Shown piece by piece: positions 24,601 to 37,300 of a DNA stretch of 64,000 bases; position 1 is the first letter of the stretch; each line of letters begins with the position of its first letter. The position numbers and the translations under genes are program-made. The DNA comes from Xestospongia bergquistia. Taxonomy: Eukaryota; Porifera; Demospongiae; Haplosclerida; Petrosiidae. Below the pieces are notes generated by a model. That model was not told the origin of the DNA, ran no database searches, and saw nothing but the letters and a program-made list of their open reading frames with translations. The stretch lies in assembly GCA_963965975.1 (NCBI GenBank), contig OZ014415.1, forward strand, positions 1,865,001 to 1,929,000, given 5' to 3'.

Positions 24601-25267
24601 TATCCTATACAATCATATGTAACTGTTTTTACATTTTAGTAACAACACCATATCTATCTACATCTACTGATGAGAGTTCTAGTACTGGTTTTATAATTGG
24701 TCTAGCAGTGACAACAGCAATTATATTTATTATTATTATTATTGTAGTAGTACTACTGGTTGTCATAGTTTGGATTAAAAAGAAGTCAAAGAAGTATAAT
24801 TTAAAAACAGGGTAATTAATCAAACAAGTCATGATGACATCATGTTGACTATCTACTAATATACAGAGACAATACTGATGATATTGCAATGACTATTAGC
24901 CCAAATGTTAATATAGTAAATACATCTACAACATTGTAAGTTGATAACAGTACATATATAGTAATAATAGAGTTTGTTATATTACTAATATAGAGCAGAG
25001 GAAACAATGTATGAGAGTCTTCTTGATGAGCTATCAGCTCCTCCAAATCATGATATACCAGTTGTTACTAATACTGATACACAAGCTCCTCCAGATCATG
25101 ATATACCAGTTGTTACTAATACTGATACACAAGTCTATGATCCATCAGTAGATACTAATGATATATCAGTGAATACCAACCCAGCTTATGCCATAACAAG
25201 TGCTCAGCAACCAGCTGACTCTTTTCACACCTGTGTTGATGTTGTTGATGATAGTGATTATATATAG
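15649..25267 (+). CDS. Receptor A: giant Ig/FN3 transmembrane protein, frame broken in exon 7
   Basis: Paralog of the intact gene at 28374-38510. The signal peptide begins MIQQQLTGLLIFIIITLGEA. Twenty-five exons can be placed; all internal exons except exon 7 are multiples of three with phase 1-1 borders up to the TM exon. Exon 7 (18033-18453, 421 nt) is a fusion of two Ig exons of the paralog after a deletion of about 266 bp that removed the end of one Ig, an intron and the start of the next. The frame hits TAA at 18284-18286. As written, translation gives a secreted product of 667 residues (signal, Ig, Ig, FN3, Ig, Ig, part Ig). Skipping exon 7 would keep the frame and give 2483 residues. 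It could be a pseudogene, a decoy, an allele or an assembly error; the rest of the frame is clean, which argues against long neglect. Confidence 0.8.
15794..22723 (+). other. Receptor A: Ig-rich ectodomain exons
   Basis: Exons: 15794-16159 (Ig-like with a DLNSDGQND loop), 16534-16845 (Ig), 16895-17161 (FN3), 17217-17552 (Ig), 17607-17981 (Ig), 18033-18453 (broken fusion), 18510-18875, 18928-19233, 19335-19697, 19749-20090, 20144-20539, 20590-20958, 21016-21378, 21480-21824, 21908-22294 and 22388-22723 (Ig). The late Ig signature D-x-G-x-Y-x-C recurs, for example NTSDAGQYTCQ, DNDDAGNYTC and SMDSGMYTC. One exon per domain. Confidence 0.85.
22784..24592 (+). other. Receptor A: membrane-proximal FN3 exons
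   Basis: Five fibronectin type III exons: 22784-23101, 23165-23464, 23506-23811, 23858-24229 and 24275-24592. Typical FN3 features are visible: VTLDWDPPVRVDQNGEIIGY, FSWRHPTIPNGIVTQY, NLTWSPPITPNGYISSY and the conserved tyrosine strand YNFTVVS / YSATVSATTVVGYG. All are phase 1-1. Confidence 0.87.
24640..25267 (+). other. Receptor A: TM helix and cytoplasmic tail
   Basis: Exon 24640-24811 encodes the TM helix (STGFIIGLAV, then a run of Ile/Val) and basic KKKSKKY. Exons 24867-24935 and 24994-25267 encode the tail: YESL, two DIP repeats, YDPS, NPAY and a final DYI. Relative to paralog B, three tyrosine sites are lost: YDIP to HDIP twice and YVNV to CVDV. Confidence 0.85.
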
Positions 25268-28200
25268 TAGGAGTTTTATTAAATATTTTTGATAATTCTT
25301 TATATTTCAAAAAGGTATTCAAATTTTTTTTTGTTTTTAGCAATGTTATATTTTTATTAATATATAGTTAATGCTGATTCTTTTTTTAGTTTTAAACCAA
25401 GTTTCTCCAGTTTTCAGTCAGCATATTGATTGCTTGGTTATTTGTTATGTTAAAGATGAAAAGAGATTTAGTTATGTCTTTTAATAATAATAATAATAAC
25501 CGTAAAACTGATTGGTTGATTTAATTAATATATGGTTATAAAGATGGTATATAACAAAATTATTAGATACAAAATATTAGATATTGTTTTGATTACTAAA
25601 TTTTTTATTCTTAGACAAATAAAATATTAGAGGTTAGAGTTGATATATTATAGATTTTAATGAATAAATTTCAATGTATTTTTGTAGGGATTTATGCAAC
25701 CAATTGATCCCCATGAATGGGTTAAAACTACCTATACATTACTACCTATACTAGTACTATAATTGAAAAATGCTATCATATTAACATTGAAATTAATTTT
25801 TAAGCTATTTTAAGACACTATAATGCATATAGCAGTTTTGATTATATTAGTGGTAAAATAAATAGGTTGTTTTAACTCATTCATGCATGGATATCATATG
25901 TAAATCTATTGTAACAGACCTTACCCAGTATCTTATATATTTGTGTAAGAATAAAAAGAAATTTCATTAGGTCTAGCATTTGGCAAACAGTCAATCCTAT
26001 AGTACATTAGTAATAAAAACATTATGATGCTTAATTTCAGTTTCCATTGAGTAATTTTCTTACATGTGACCTGTAAAACCATATATTGGTAAAAAAAATA
26101 TATATATATATAATAAGATTTATGTAGCTAATTCCTTAACAACACAAATTACGGTAAATAATACCAATAAAATTGAGAAACATGACACTTAATTAAGCAT
26201 CATAGCACTAGAAGTTGTATGTAACCTCAACATGTGTCCTTTGTATAAAGACTATGTATGAGATGACTATTCAGGATTATAACCAACACTTTTGTCCATT
26301 AACTGATCATTTTTCAATTGAACAAAATCTATAAATATTTCCCAATAAATTACATATGGAAACTAGTCTCTTTTAGTGTGTTTGGATGCTAAAATGAAAG
26401 TTATTTCTATATAATGTAGTATAAGTGTAGCTGTTAATGATGTATATAGTAACAGTATTGCAATTCATATTTAAAAACAACATTCCTTTTAACATCATTA
26501 TCACATGTTGGTTTATATGTACAAATGTGAAATGTCATCAATTATAGAGAAGTCAGCCTTAGCACCATCTGGTATATATCATACGATAACAAAGACTCAG
26601 TTTAGGTGAGTGTCCTCTGGGCAACCTACGTGATTGGGTCTCATCCTTTTTTCATGAACAGGTACCCACTCAGTAACAACAATCTACCAAGTGTGTTGTC
26701 CATCAAGAAGAATCTAGTGGATGATGGTGTTGATTTGTAATCCAGCTAAAACAAAGAGTCTAAAACTTGCACCTGGTGGCATTTTCCACTGTTTGTTACT
26801 ACTCAGTGTGTTTCATATCCGGTCAATTTCTAATGGATGGATCTTCATATTACATAATATATGATTATTGGTCTCTTTTAGTACATTCTGGATGTTTAAA
26901 ATAATATTCATTTTACATATAATGTTAGTGTATTGGTAAATGATGTATTTATAATATCAGTATTGGAGTTCATATTTGATAAACAACAATACTCTTAATG
27001 ACATCATCATACACTGTAAAAATTAATTGATTGATTTAACCAATATATGTTTATACAAGTTACAATTGCAAACTTATTTTTTCCAAAAAGTAGACATAAT
27101 ACTGTTTTCATTACTAATGTACTACTGATTATGTAAGCATAATCATCATTTTCATAGTACATTAGTAATAATAATAGTATTATGTTTATTTTCCACATGC
27201 ACACTTGTATAAACAATGTATTAGTTAAATCAACCAATCAATTTTTACTGTGTATGTAATAACGATAATAGTGATAATGATTGATTAAATAAAATATGGA
27301 GTTGGACAAATACTTGAGTATCACTACTAGATTGTCAGGAATAGTGAGTCACTTTAAAGCTCATAAATGTTCAACTCTCTATTATTAGTATATGAGCCCA
27401 TTGTTATCATAAGTCAATGTACATTGTTAGTTTTTCATTTCAGTCAAGTTATTTTTTCTTTTAAACAATAGTTGTCTTTCAGTTTTTCACGTTGTGTACT
27501 TTAACATTAGGCATGGACAATTTATAGCTGTCATAATGACGTCATAATTATTCTTAGCCTCTTGATGCCTTCAAAGCTATCATTGGAACTGTAAGTAAGT
27601 AATTTAACAATTCCTTTCTGTAATTTTAAATCTTAGAAATTGAAATATAATTCTTTTAAGTGGTTCTAGTAAATTATATTTTCGTTTGCTAGTTTTGCCA
27701 ATTAATTCATTAGTAGATGTAATAGCTATAAATAGCCTTCTAGTGTACCACAAACACACCTACCATTATGACTATAATTTGTATTGAACCTCAGTGATTG
27801 ATAATGCTTTAAAATGATATTGTTAAAGGTATGCCTTTCAAATTAAGACTTATTCTTATCTCAGGAAAATCACAACTGTTCAGAATTCATACTAGCATAC
27901 ATAATCACTTGAAAGTGAAATAAAACATACATTAGATACAGTAGGTAGTCGGCTGAACAAAATAATTATGTTTGTCACTATGTAGGCTATCAACTACCTT
28001 TCTACTATGTAGTAGTGTGTACTTAGTTAGATCATTCTAAAATGAATGGTTATTTTATCCAATTAAATTATTGCTTTATCATTACATTTCTAAGTAGATT
28101 ACTTGTCACACAACTATATAGACATTTAATGTCTTACATTATATTATGCTTTTACCAAATCACTAAAATACCTCAATATAAACTTTGAGACAATGAATTG

Positions 28201-28373
28201 TGTGACCTTTTTTCTGACTACATGGCATAATGTGACCAATACATATAAAAGAATGCGAGTAATGTTGTTATATCATTTTCTCTATGATGACAATTTTTAT
28301 AGTACTAGAGGAATAGAGTAAAACAATACAGCAGTAATTATTAAAATATACACTTTATCACACTATAGTCACA
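25268..28373. other. Intergenic region between receptors A and B
   Basis: No coding exon seen. It contains the 3' flank of A (to about 26760), a partial MITE end near 25500, a third diverged copy (26363-26510) of the segment that begins each duplication unit, the MITE at 27012-27252, and the 5' flank of B. The last 45 bases before the B start match those of A. Confidence 0.6.
27012..27252. mobile_element. 241-bp foldback MITE with TA target duplication
   Basis: Ends CACTGTAAAAATT and AATTTTTACTGTG are inverted repeats flanked by TA at 27010-27011 and 27253-27254. Nearly the whole element is palindromic: GGTTAAATC-type arms, ACATAATACTGTTTTC against GTATTATGTTTATT, and CATTACTAATGTACT against AGTACATTAGTAAT. 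A TA target and CACTG-type ends suggest a Tc1/mariner-mobilised MITE. Duplication unit 1 has no insertion at the corresponding place (14371-14385). Confidence 0.8.
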
Positions 28374-31300
28374 ATGATACAGCAACAGTTAACTGGACTA
28401 TTGATATTCATGATTATAACAGTAGGAGAGACTACATTTGGTACTCTACCTCCTCGACCTACTACTGGTACAATATATACAATATTATATTATATGTTTA
28501 TATTATAGTATTATATAGGTGTGAGACTTTATCTAAGTTATGAGAATAGAGTAATACCTAACTACTTTATGGTGAGAGCCAGTCAGTTCTTTGACCGTGA
28601 TTATAATGGTGATGGTCAAAATGATGGTATATGGTGTCAGAGTGCTCTTAATGAGAGTATGATAGGTGTCTGGTACTTACCTAATGGATCACCAGTACCT
28701 ACACAAAGTGGTGCTACTCCATTACAATCATATAATACTAATGTCACTGGTCAAGTGGGTCTACTTAGACGTGGTGGGATAGGTTCAATTCAAGGACTAT
28801 ACTTTTGTATTATTCCTAATGAAGAGGGAGTAAATCAGACACTATATATAGCTGCATATGGAAATAATGCTTTTGATAACAGTGGTGAGTCTTGTTGATA
28901 TAATGCATTTAATGTTGATGAAATTATTAAAAGCCTTAAATCAAAGGATTGTCTTTATGTAGAGAGTTATCAATATAACAGTATATGTAATAGTTATCAT
29001 AAATTACAATGTATGTACACTAGTAAGTTTTACATAACATATTATGTGACTTGATTTACATTAAGAGACCAATTTTATCAAAATGTTTATAAAGACTAGC
29101 AAGTTAGCAATTCTGTTTAAAGGATGTCTACTGAATTTTGCATTTATGTCTTCTATTGGTTTTAAACTAAGATATAATTTATTAACCATCCATTAAAAAA
29201 TGTATGGTTGTGTACATAGTAACTGAATGTTTTTGAGATGTTTTACCAAATGCTCCTTTTGGAAATCTTGTCACATATGTTAGCAATTTTAAAAATTGTT
29301 TTTATATTAGCATAAAATAAAAAGGAATACATGTATTAACTTTTAACCTACATAATATTAAATATATATATACATACATATATATATATATATATTATAT
29401 ATGTGTATATATTTATGTATGTATGTATGTATGAATATATTTAATACTGAAATTTGGATTCTTGTTGATTAACTAAAAAAAGAATGTACATGATTATTAT
29501 CTTTATAGGTGGTCCTGTAGTGGATCATAACAAAGCTCTAACATTTTCTCTACTCTCTACAAGAGATGCTAATCCTCCAGTGTTCACTCTCTACTTTAAT
29601 GTCACAGACACACCTCCTACAACAGTGACATGTTCTGTTAATGGCAATACATTCAATATTACTGAGAAAGATTTAAATCGTGTACCTGAAATGACTGCTG
29701 ATCCTATTAAAGTATCAGTGATTGTAACTATAAGGAAAAGAGAAGCTGGTGAATATACTTGTACTGTACGAACAGATTCATCAATAAAATCATTTCCTAC
29801 TGCTACTACTCCTGGTATAAATATTAGTGGTAAGCTACAATGTTAATGTCATTATAATAATATAATTGTAATCACTAGTAACCGATACACCTACTGACGT
29901 AAATTCTATCAGAACTGGTCTAACATCAGTTCTAATTACCTGGTCACCTCCCAATAATAATACTCCAGCAGTAATAGGTTATGAGGTGTTCCTTGATCTA
30001 TCTAATGGTACAAGAGTTAGTATGGAGACAAATACTACAGAACTAAATATAACTTCATTACAACCTGATGTCAATTACATTGCATTTGTTGTAGCCTATG
30101 GAGGAGACCTACCTAGTGAGTCTATTGATATTACCATACCTCAAGGTAAACATATCTCTTTGTCAGTATTCTCACTATGTTCTTTAAATAGTTATATCTG
30201 CTGAGGTAACTGGTCCCAACGTTCCATTGTTGTATGGTTCTAACTTTACTGTAATATGTAATACCTTTATATCCACTGAACTTGATGAAATAGTGGTGGT
30301 ACAATTGATGTGGGCAGATCCAGATTTACAAGTTATTAATATGACTACTGGAGATTTATCAGTTGGTAGATTGGATACTAACATGTTAACAGATACTAAC
30401 ATCTACATAAGGAATCTGAACTTTCTCAGTCTTCGAGCTTCTCAAGTTGGAAATTATACATGTGGTTCAGCATTTATTGAAGGAAGGAACAATGATGCAT
30501 TCACACTACCAAGACATTTTATTGTATCTGTTCAAGGTTAGTATTAATATTGTTTTATTAGTTGTATTATATTTTATATTATATAGTTCCAGACCCAGTT
30601 GTTAGTACACTAGTTACTCCTAATTCTGAACTAAATAATCATAACTTTGAGAGTGGTATGGTCTCTCTGGGTTGTCGTGTCATGATAACATCACTGGGTG
30701 TAGACACTAATGTCAGTATCATGTGGTTTGGACCAAATGGAGTGGTAGTTCATGATAATACTCGATATAGTATTGATACTGGTCAACTATATAGTACAAT
30801 GTATGGTAATAGTTTAAATATTAGTGATCTATCATTAACTGGAGACAATGGAACACAGTATTACTGTAGAGCTCAAGTTGGAGCAAATGATAGTTTTGTC
30901 TTCTCTTCATTTATAATTCCTTCAGAAGCAAGATCAGAAAATGTTACTGTTATAGTTGAAGGTACATATGTCATACTATTAAATACTGTAACTTAGATTT
31001 TATCTCTTGTAGCTATACCTTTACCTTTAGTTGGAATATTTGATATGGGAATACCTATTGTAACAGAGACTTTTACTTTAACCTGTAATGCTACAGTACC
31101 AGATAATGTAGTAGGGTTGGCTAAGGTTAATGTCATATGGCTGTATAATGGCAATGAAGCTCTGGAAGATAATGTGACACTAACTTATAATGGAGATAGT
31201 TCTGCCACTTTAACATTTTCTCCTGTCAATCAGACTCAAGAGGGACTATATACCTGTATAGCTACCCTCAGTCTTCCCGGTATAGCTCTACAAAGACGTA

Positions 31301-34300
31301 CTAGCAGAAATTATACCTTCAGTACACTTGGTAAAATTTGATACAAATATAGTGTAATAAATATAGTTGTTTGTACTTATATAGGTAATCCTATTGTTAG
31401 TATTACTACATCTGGATCTAATATTGCTGGTAATATGTATAGCTTGTTATGTTCTGTTAGTGTAGTATTTGGTACACCAGACATCACTTGGTTTTACAGT
31501 AATGGGACAAAATTACTAAATGACTCTGGAACTACTCAGACTTTGACTATGCTATCAGACACTAAGCAAACTTATAAACTTCAATTTAATCCATTAATGT
31601 ATACACATGGTGGTGAATACACTTGTGTAGCTAATCTTACTGTAATACGTGATGATGACACATTTATTGGAGTTAGCAATGTAACAACAGCTGTTTATGT
31701 CAGAAGTAAGTTTAATATTATAAAAAGTTTAGACCTTACTTACTATGCTTTCTTCATTAGTACCAATACCAACTGTCTCTATAACTCCTGGTAGTTTACT
31801 TATGTTCACTCGTGCTACTCAACAATATTTGTCTTGTAATGTCAATCTCAGTGACCCTATTCCTCCTACACCAAATGTCACTATTAACTTGGAGAAGAAT
31901 GGACAACCAATAGATCTGTCTAATTCTAGGATTAACAAGATCTTGACAAGCAATAACAATGTCTATTCTACAATACTCACATTCACTCCTATAGACACTG
32001 ATGATGCTGGTAATTATACTTGTACTGGAACTGTTAGTCCTATAGGGTCTGGGTTTAACTTTGAAGTGGAACCTTTTATTATTGGTAGTAGTAGTTCTGT
32101 ACTAATTGAATTGATAGTACAAGGTCAGTCTATTGGATTACTATTCTACTAATTTAGTTCTTTTTATCATTATAGCTATACCAACTCCAGTAATCAATAT
32201 CACTGCTATTGGTACAGGTGCTATAGGAGAAAGTTATTCTGTAGTTTGTACAGTAGATGTGGATGATAACCTCTATAATATTGTTGTCAATACTACTTTA
32301 GCCAAGATTAGAGAAGGTGTAATTAATTCTTTTATGAGCTCTAAAGATAACAGTGTATCTATATCCTATACTCCACTGATGACATCACATAGTGGACAGT
32401 ATCAATGTCTAATAGACATCAGTCAGATTGATATCAGTTATCAAGTCTCTTATATTGAAAATTTCACTATTAATACAACAAGTAAGTTCATAAGATTTGT
32501 TAATTTTATGTGATGTAGTATCAAACCATTCAAATAATTCTTAATTGTCTTCACCTCTAGTTCCACAACCAACAGTTACTGTATCTACTCATCCTGTTGA
32601 TCCAACTTCACTAATAGAGGCAACATATCTTGATATAGTATATACTATTAACATCAGTAATGCTGTTAATACTGATGTTAGTATTGATGTTGAGTGGTCT
32701 CGTAATGGTGGTTCTCCTCTTACTAATAACAGTGACTATACTATTAGTTCACTGACTACGTTAGGATCACATATGTACACTAGTACATTACGTATTGAAA
32801 GTTTAAGTATTACTAGAGACAATGGTGCTATGTACTCTTGTACTGTGAGTGTTCTACCATCTCCTGTATCTTCTTATATTACTGGTAATAAAAATAACAA
32901 CAATATTACACTAAATGTGGCAGGTATAATAGTTAATTGTACATATATTATTGTTATTAATTAATTTAAAGATTTCACTGCTGATCATGTGATAGTTTAT
33001 ATTCTATTTCCAACCACACCCACTGCTGGAGACCAGTTCACTATGACATGTAATATTAGTATACCTGAAAGACTAGTACATGATCTTACTAGACTTACAG
33101 TAATATGGAGTTATGATCTAGCTAGAGAACAAAGAGTTGGAGTTATTAACAGTAATACTACAATAGGAAATGTGACTAAGATTGGTAATCTTATTTTGAG
33201 TACTCTAACAATTAATCCAGTGAAGACATCTGATAGTAGAAGGTATTATTGTTCAGTGATATTTAATGATTTAGGAGTCAATGATCATGTATTGAGAGAT
33301 CTTAGTGTTCAAAGTAAGTTATTTGTTTAGAAATCAAATTAAATATGGTAAATACAATTTCCACAGTCCCTCCACCCAGTATGGTTATCACACGTAGTCC
33401 TTCTACTGGTCCTATCTATGAAAGTACTAACTTCAACCTGACCTGTACTGGTACACTACCCAGTGTAGTGGATACAACAGTATCAGCTACTGTAGTCTGG
33501 TTTGATCCTCAAGACAATACTATACCTGTTGAATCACGACGTATGATCACTAATGTTACTAGTAATGGGAACAATGAGTTTAAGAGTACACTAGTGTTTC
33601 TACCAATTGATAATGGAGGTCATAATAGTAACTTTAATGACACTGGAACATATACCTGTCAGATGACTATTAGTTCAAGTGATCCTTTAATTATTAGTGG
33701 AATAAACAGTACTACTGAGACAATAACTGTTCAAAGTAAGTAATATTTACTTATTTATATAATGGTAGTTTTCTTTACTAGCTTTGCCTGATATGCAGTT
33801 AAATATATCTACTGTGGGTTCTACTGAAGTAGGTCAAAACCTCAATATTATTTGTACAGTGAGAGTAGTAGAGAGATTAGTTGTCACACCAAATATTGAG
33901 ATAATGAAAATGAACACTACAGATATTTATTTACTACAAGATACAAACATTCCCTATACTATTACCACTGATGATACTGGGTCTGAAACTAATTGGACAA
34001 TAATACTGGAACCAGTCAGATTTGAAAATATAGGAATATATATATGTAAAGCTGATTTTAATGTGACTGGTGTTAATGGAACTGATGATACAGCAACTGC
34101 TACTTATGATGGTCAGATGGCTGAAGAGGATTATGAACTGATTGTTGACTGTGAGTTACACAATAATAATCACATTATTGGTTAAAGTATTTGGTATAAT
34201 TTTGTAGTCCCTCCTGTGACACCAAATATCTCTCAAAGTTATCATGGAGTACTCTATGCTGGTACATCTTTCTTTCTCAGATGTGTGATTACATTGAATG

Positions 34301-37300
34301 ATCTTGTGACAATACCTGTTATTGTGAGAAGTCAATGGACAAGAAATGGCACATCTGTTCCTAGTGGTCTTTCAAATGATGCTACTATCACAGATTGTCT
34401 CATACAAAAAGGATCTCTTCAATATGAAGCTACACTTTACTTCAATCCATTGGATAATACTGATGACAGTGGAGAGTATTTCTGTAATTTTAATATACTA
34501 TTTAATATCAGTGACTATGAGTATGTAAGGAACACATCAGCTAATACTAGCACTACTATTACTGTACAAGGTACATTGTATTTAATTCCATTTACACTGT
34601 ATATTATTATCTAATGTAGTTATAATATGGCCTTAATGATAGGATCCTTATCTTATTTCTTATAGCAATCCCATCTTCAATAATGAACATTATGACAACT
34701 GGTATAGCCAGACCTGGTGAAGAATATAACATCACATGTACTGTTGAAGTCATTGACAGACTTATAGTGACACCAACTATTGTATGGATCAAAGATAGTG
34801 TTAATACATTATTAGTATCTGATGACCTAAACACTATCAGTGTACCATCAGTACTTAGTAATATCTCAGATACAATGTACTCTCTGTCACTGTTCTTCTC
34901 TTCACTTAATACCTCTGATGCTGGACGATATAGATGTCAAGCTACCATCATAGTGAATGAGATTAATGTCACAACAACTAACTCCATTTTACTAGACCTA
35001 CCATTACAGAGTAAGTATATATGATATTACAAAGTAATGATAACACAGGTAGTATTGTTAGTTCATGGTAAGAACCAACCAGAGTTATATAATAATGTTA
35101 ATAATTTAAGAGTCATTAATAATAATGTAACAAACTTTTTCCTTTTCTTACAGTTCCCACACCTTTTCAAGATGTCATATTTTCAAGGCAAATTGACTAT
35201 TTAGCTGGTAGTGAACTGACTATTACATGTGATATTACAATAGATTCTCATGTCAATACTCCCTTCATTATTAACACAATATGGGTAATGTTGAATGAGA
35301 TCAACAATGAAATAAGAACACTCAATGAGAGCTACAGAAATGGACAATCAAGAATCTCTGTTAATAATTCTTCATTAATTAGTTATAACAAGTATCAGTC
35401 TCAAGTTCAATTCAGTACTCTCAGTAGTTCAATGGATTCTGGAATGTATACATGTATTGTTAATGTGATACCTGTAGCTGGTTACTATTATATTTATACT
35501 GCTAATATGACCAATATTACTACTAACTTGACTGTTATAGGTATGACTATGATATTAGTTATATTGTTATAGTAATAGTTTATTTCTGAAAAACTTCAAT
35601 GATTTGTAGTTTGATAACATGACAACTGTATTTCTACATTTAATGATCTTATTTCTTCTTATAGACCCAGTTATTGGAAACTTTACTGCTGCATCCAACT
35701 CAATTTTGAAGACATATTGTCCTGATAATTTCACTCTAGTGTGTACTGCTAGTAAACCAGCTCTAGTAATACCAACTCTTGAAGTGATCTGGCTACATAA
35801 TGGTACTGAACGTCAAGGTGTAGTTACATATAACAGTGAGGATACTTATGTTATAAACACTCTGAGTTTTCCTATGACCATTGCAAATAATTCTGGTAGT
35901 TACTTCTGTCATGCTAAACTGTCTATTCCAGAATCTTCTGATATCAGTCTAACAAAAAACATTACTCTTACTTTAAGATGTAAGTGTAGTTTTTATAGAA
36001 ATTGTAATACCTTTCTTTTCATTTGTACAGCCCAAAGAAGTCCATATGCAGTCATTGACATATCATCAACAGTTGGACAAACTAATTGTACTATCTACTT
36101 TACTATTCCATCCATTGCCTATACACCTGAGATATATCATATCAACTATATTGGTCTAGAATTACAGAATACTTTAACTACTAGTTCTAGTCTAGTGGGT
36201 ACTAACAACATTACTGCTGTTAACATGATGTACCAGATCACATTAACTGGTCTAGAAGAAGCTAACACTTATAACTTCACTGTTGTATCTACTAACTGTA
36301 TTGGTAATACTAGTAGTGAAACAATGAATTTTACTACTTTACCAGCAAGTAATTTAATAATTTCACTCATATTTCTTGCTTAATTTTAAATGTATATTTT
36401 TTATAACTTAGTACCAATAGCTCCCCCAAGGAATTTTACCAACACAACCTTCCTTCCACGTAATGTTACATTAGACTGGGATCCACCAGTTAGAGTAGAT
36501 CAAAATGGAGAGATAATAGGATATAACTTGACTTGTATACAAACCAATGGACCACATATCTCTGGACTGACAGCTACTCAGAGTTCTCCAGAGACAATGT
36601 TTACTATTCCAGTATTAGTACCATTTACTGAATACACTTGTAGGCTGTCATATATTAATGTTGTTGGTGAAGGACCAGCTACACAATATACATTTGAAAC
36701 AGCTCAAGATAGTAAGTTCACATGATAATATCAATTTTTTAATCTCCAAATAGGACCTGATGATGCGCCTCAAGACTTTATTTCCATTCCAACTAAGACT
36801 GATGTGGCATTTAACTGGAGACATCCAGCTGTCTCTAATGGCATTATTACCCAATATAGATTTGTCATTGAAGTCAATTTAGGTGCTAACACATTTAGAA
36901 CCACAACTCAATTGGTAGATGTCACTCCTAACCAAAATACAGTGTCTATAAATGTCAAAGGATTTTCACCCTATCAAAATTACACTGCTACTGTTTCAGC
37001 TACTACAGTAGTTGGATATGGACCTAGTGCTACTATTAAAGGAAGAACTGATCCTGATAGTAAGTTGCTAAATTGAGTGTGGTGTTATGCTTCATTTAAT
37101 AACAGGTTCATCTAAACCAGTTCTTATTATTATACCAGTTATTATTAGTAATATCATTGTTGCTAACACTATACCAGTAGTTAATGACACTGCTGTTAAC
37201 CTTACTTGGTCTCCACCAATCACACCTAATGGATATATTAATAGTTATAATATTGATATCACTGGTGGAGTTATCATGTCATTAACCGTTACTGCTGATC

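Larger units (their letters stand above)
14245..26760. repeat. Tandem duplication unit 1 (carries receptor A)
   Basis: The 5' flank, 25-exon gene and 3' flank are collinear with unit 2 (about 26872-39115). The 3'-flank match includes the segment near 26640-26760 (ACTCAGTAACAACAATCTACCA, GTGGATGA) against 39010-39110. Boundaries are estimates by eye. Confidence 0.7.

Noticed and set aside
24629..25046. Reverse-strand open frames opposite the receptor A TM/tail exons
   Set aside because: They are antisense shadows of Ile/Val-rich coding and short introns.
27007..27237. Reverse-strand open frame of 76 codons
   Set aside because: It falls inside the palindromic MITE and has no coding features.
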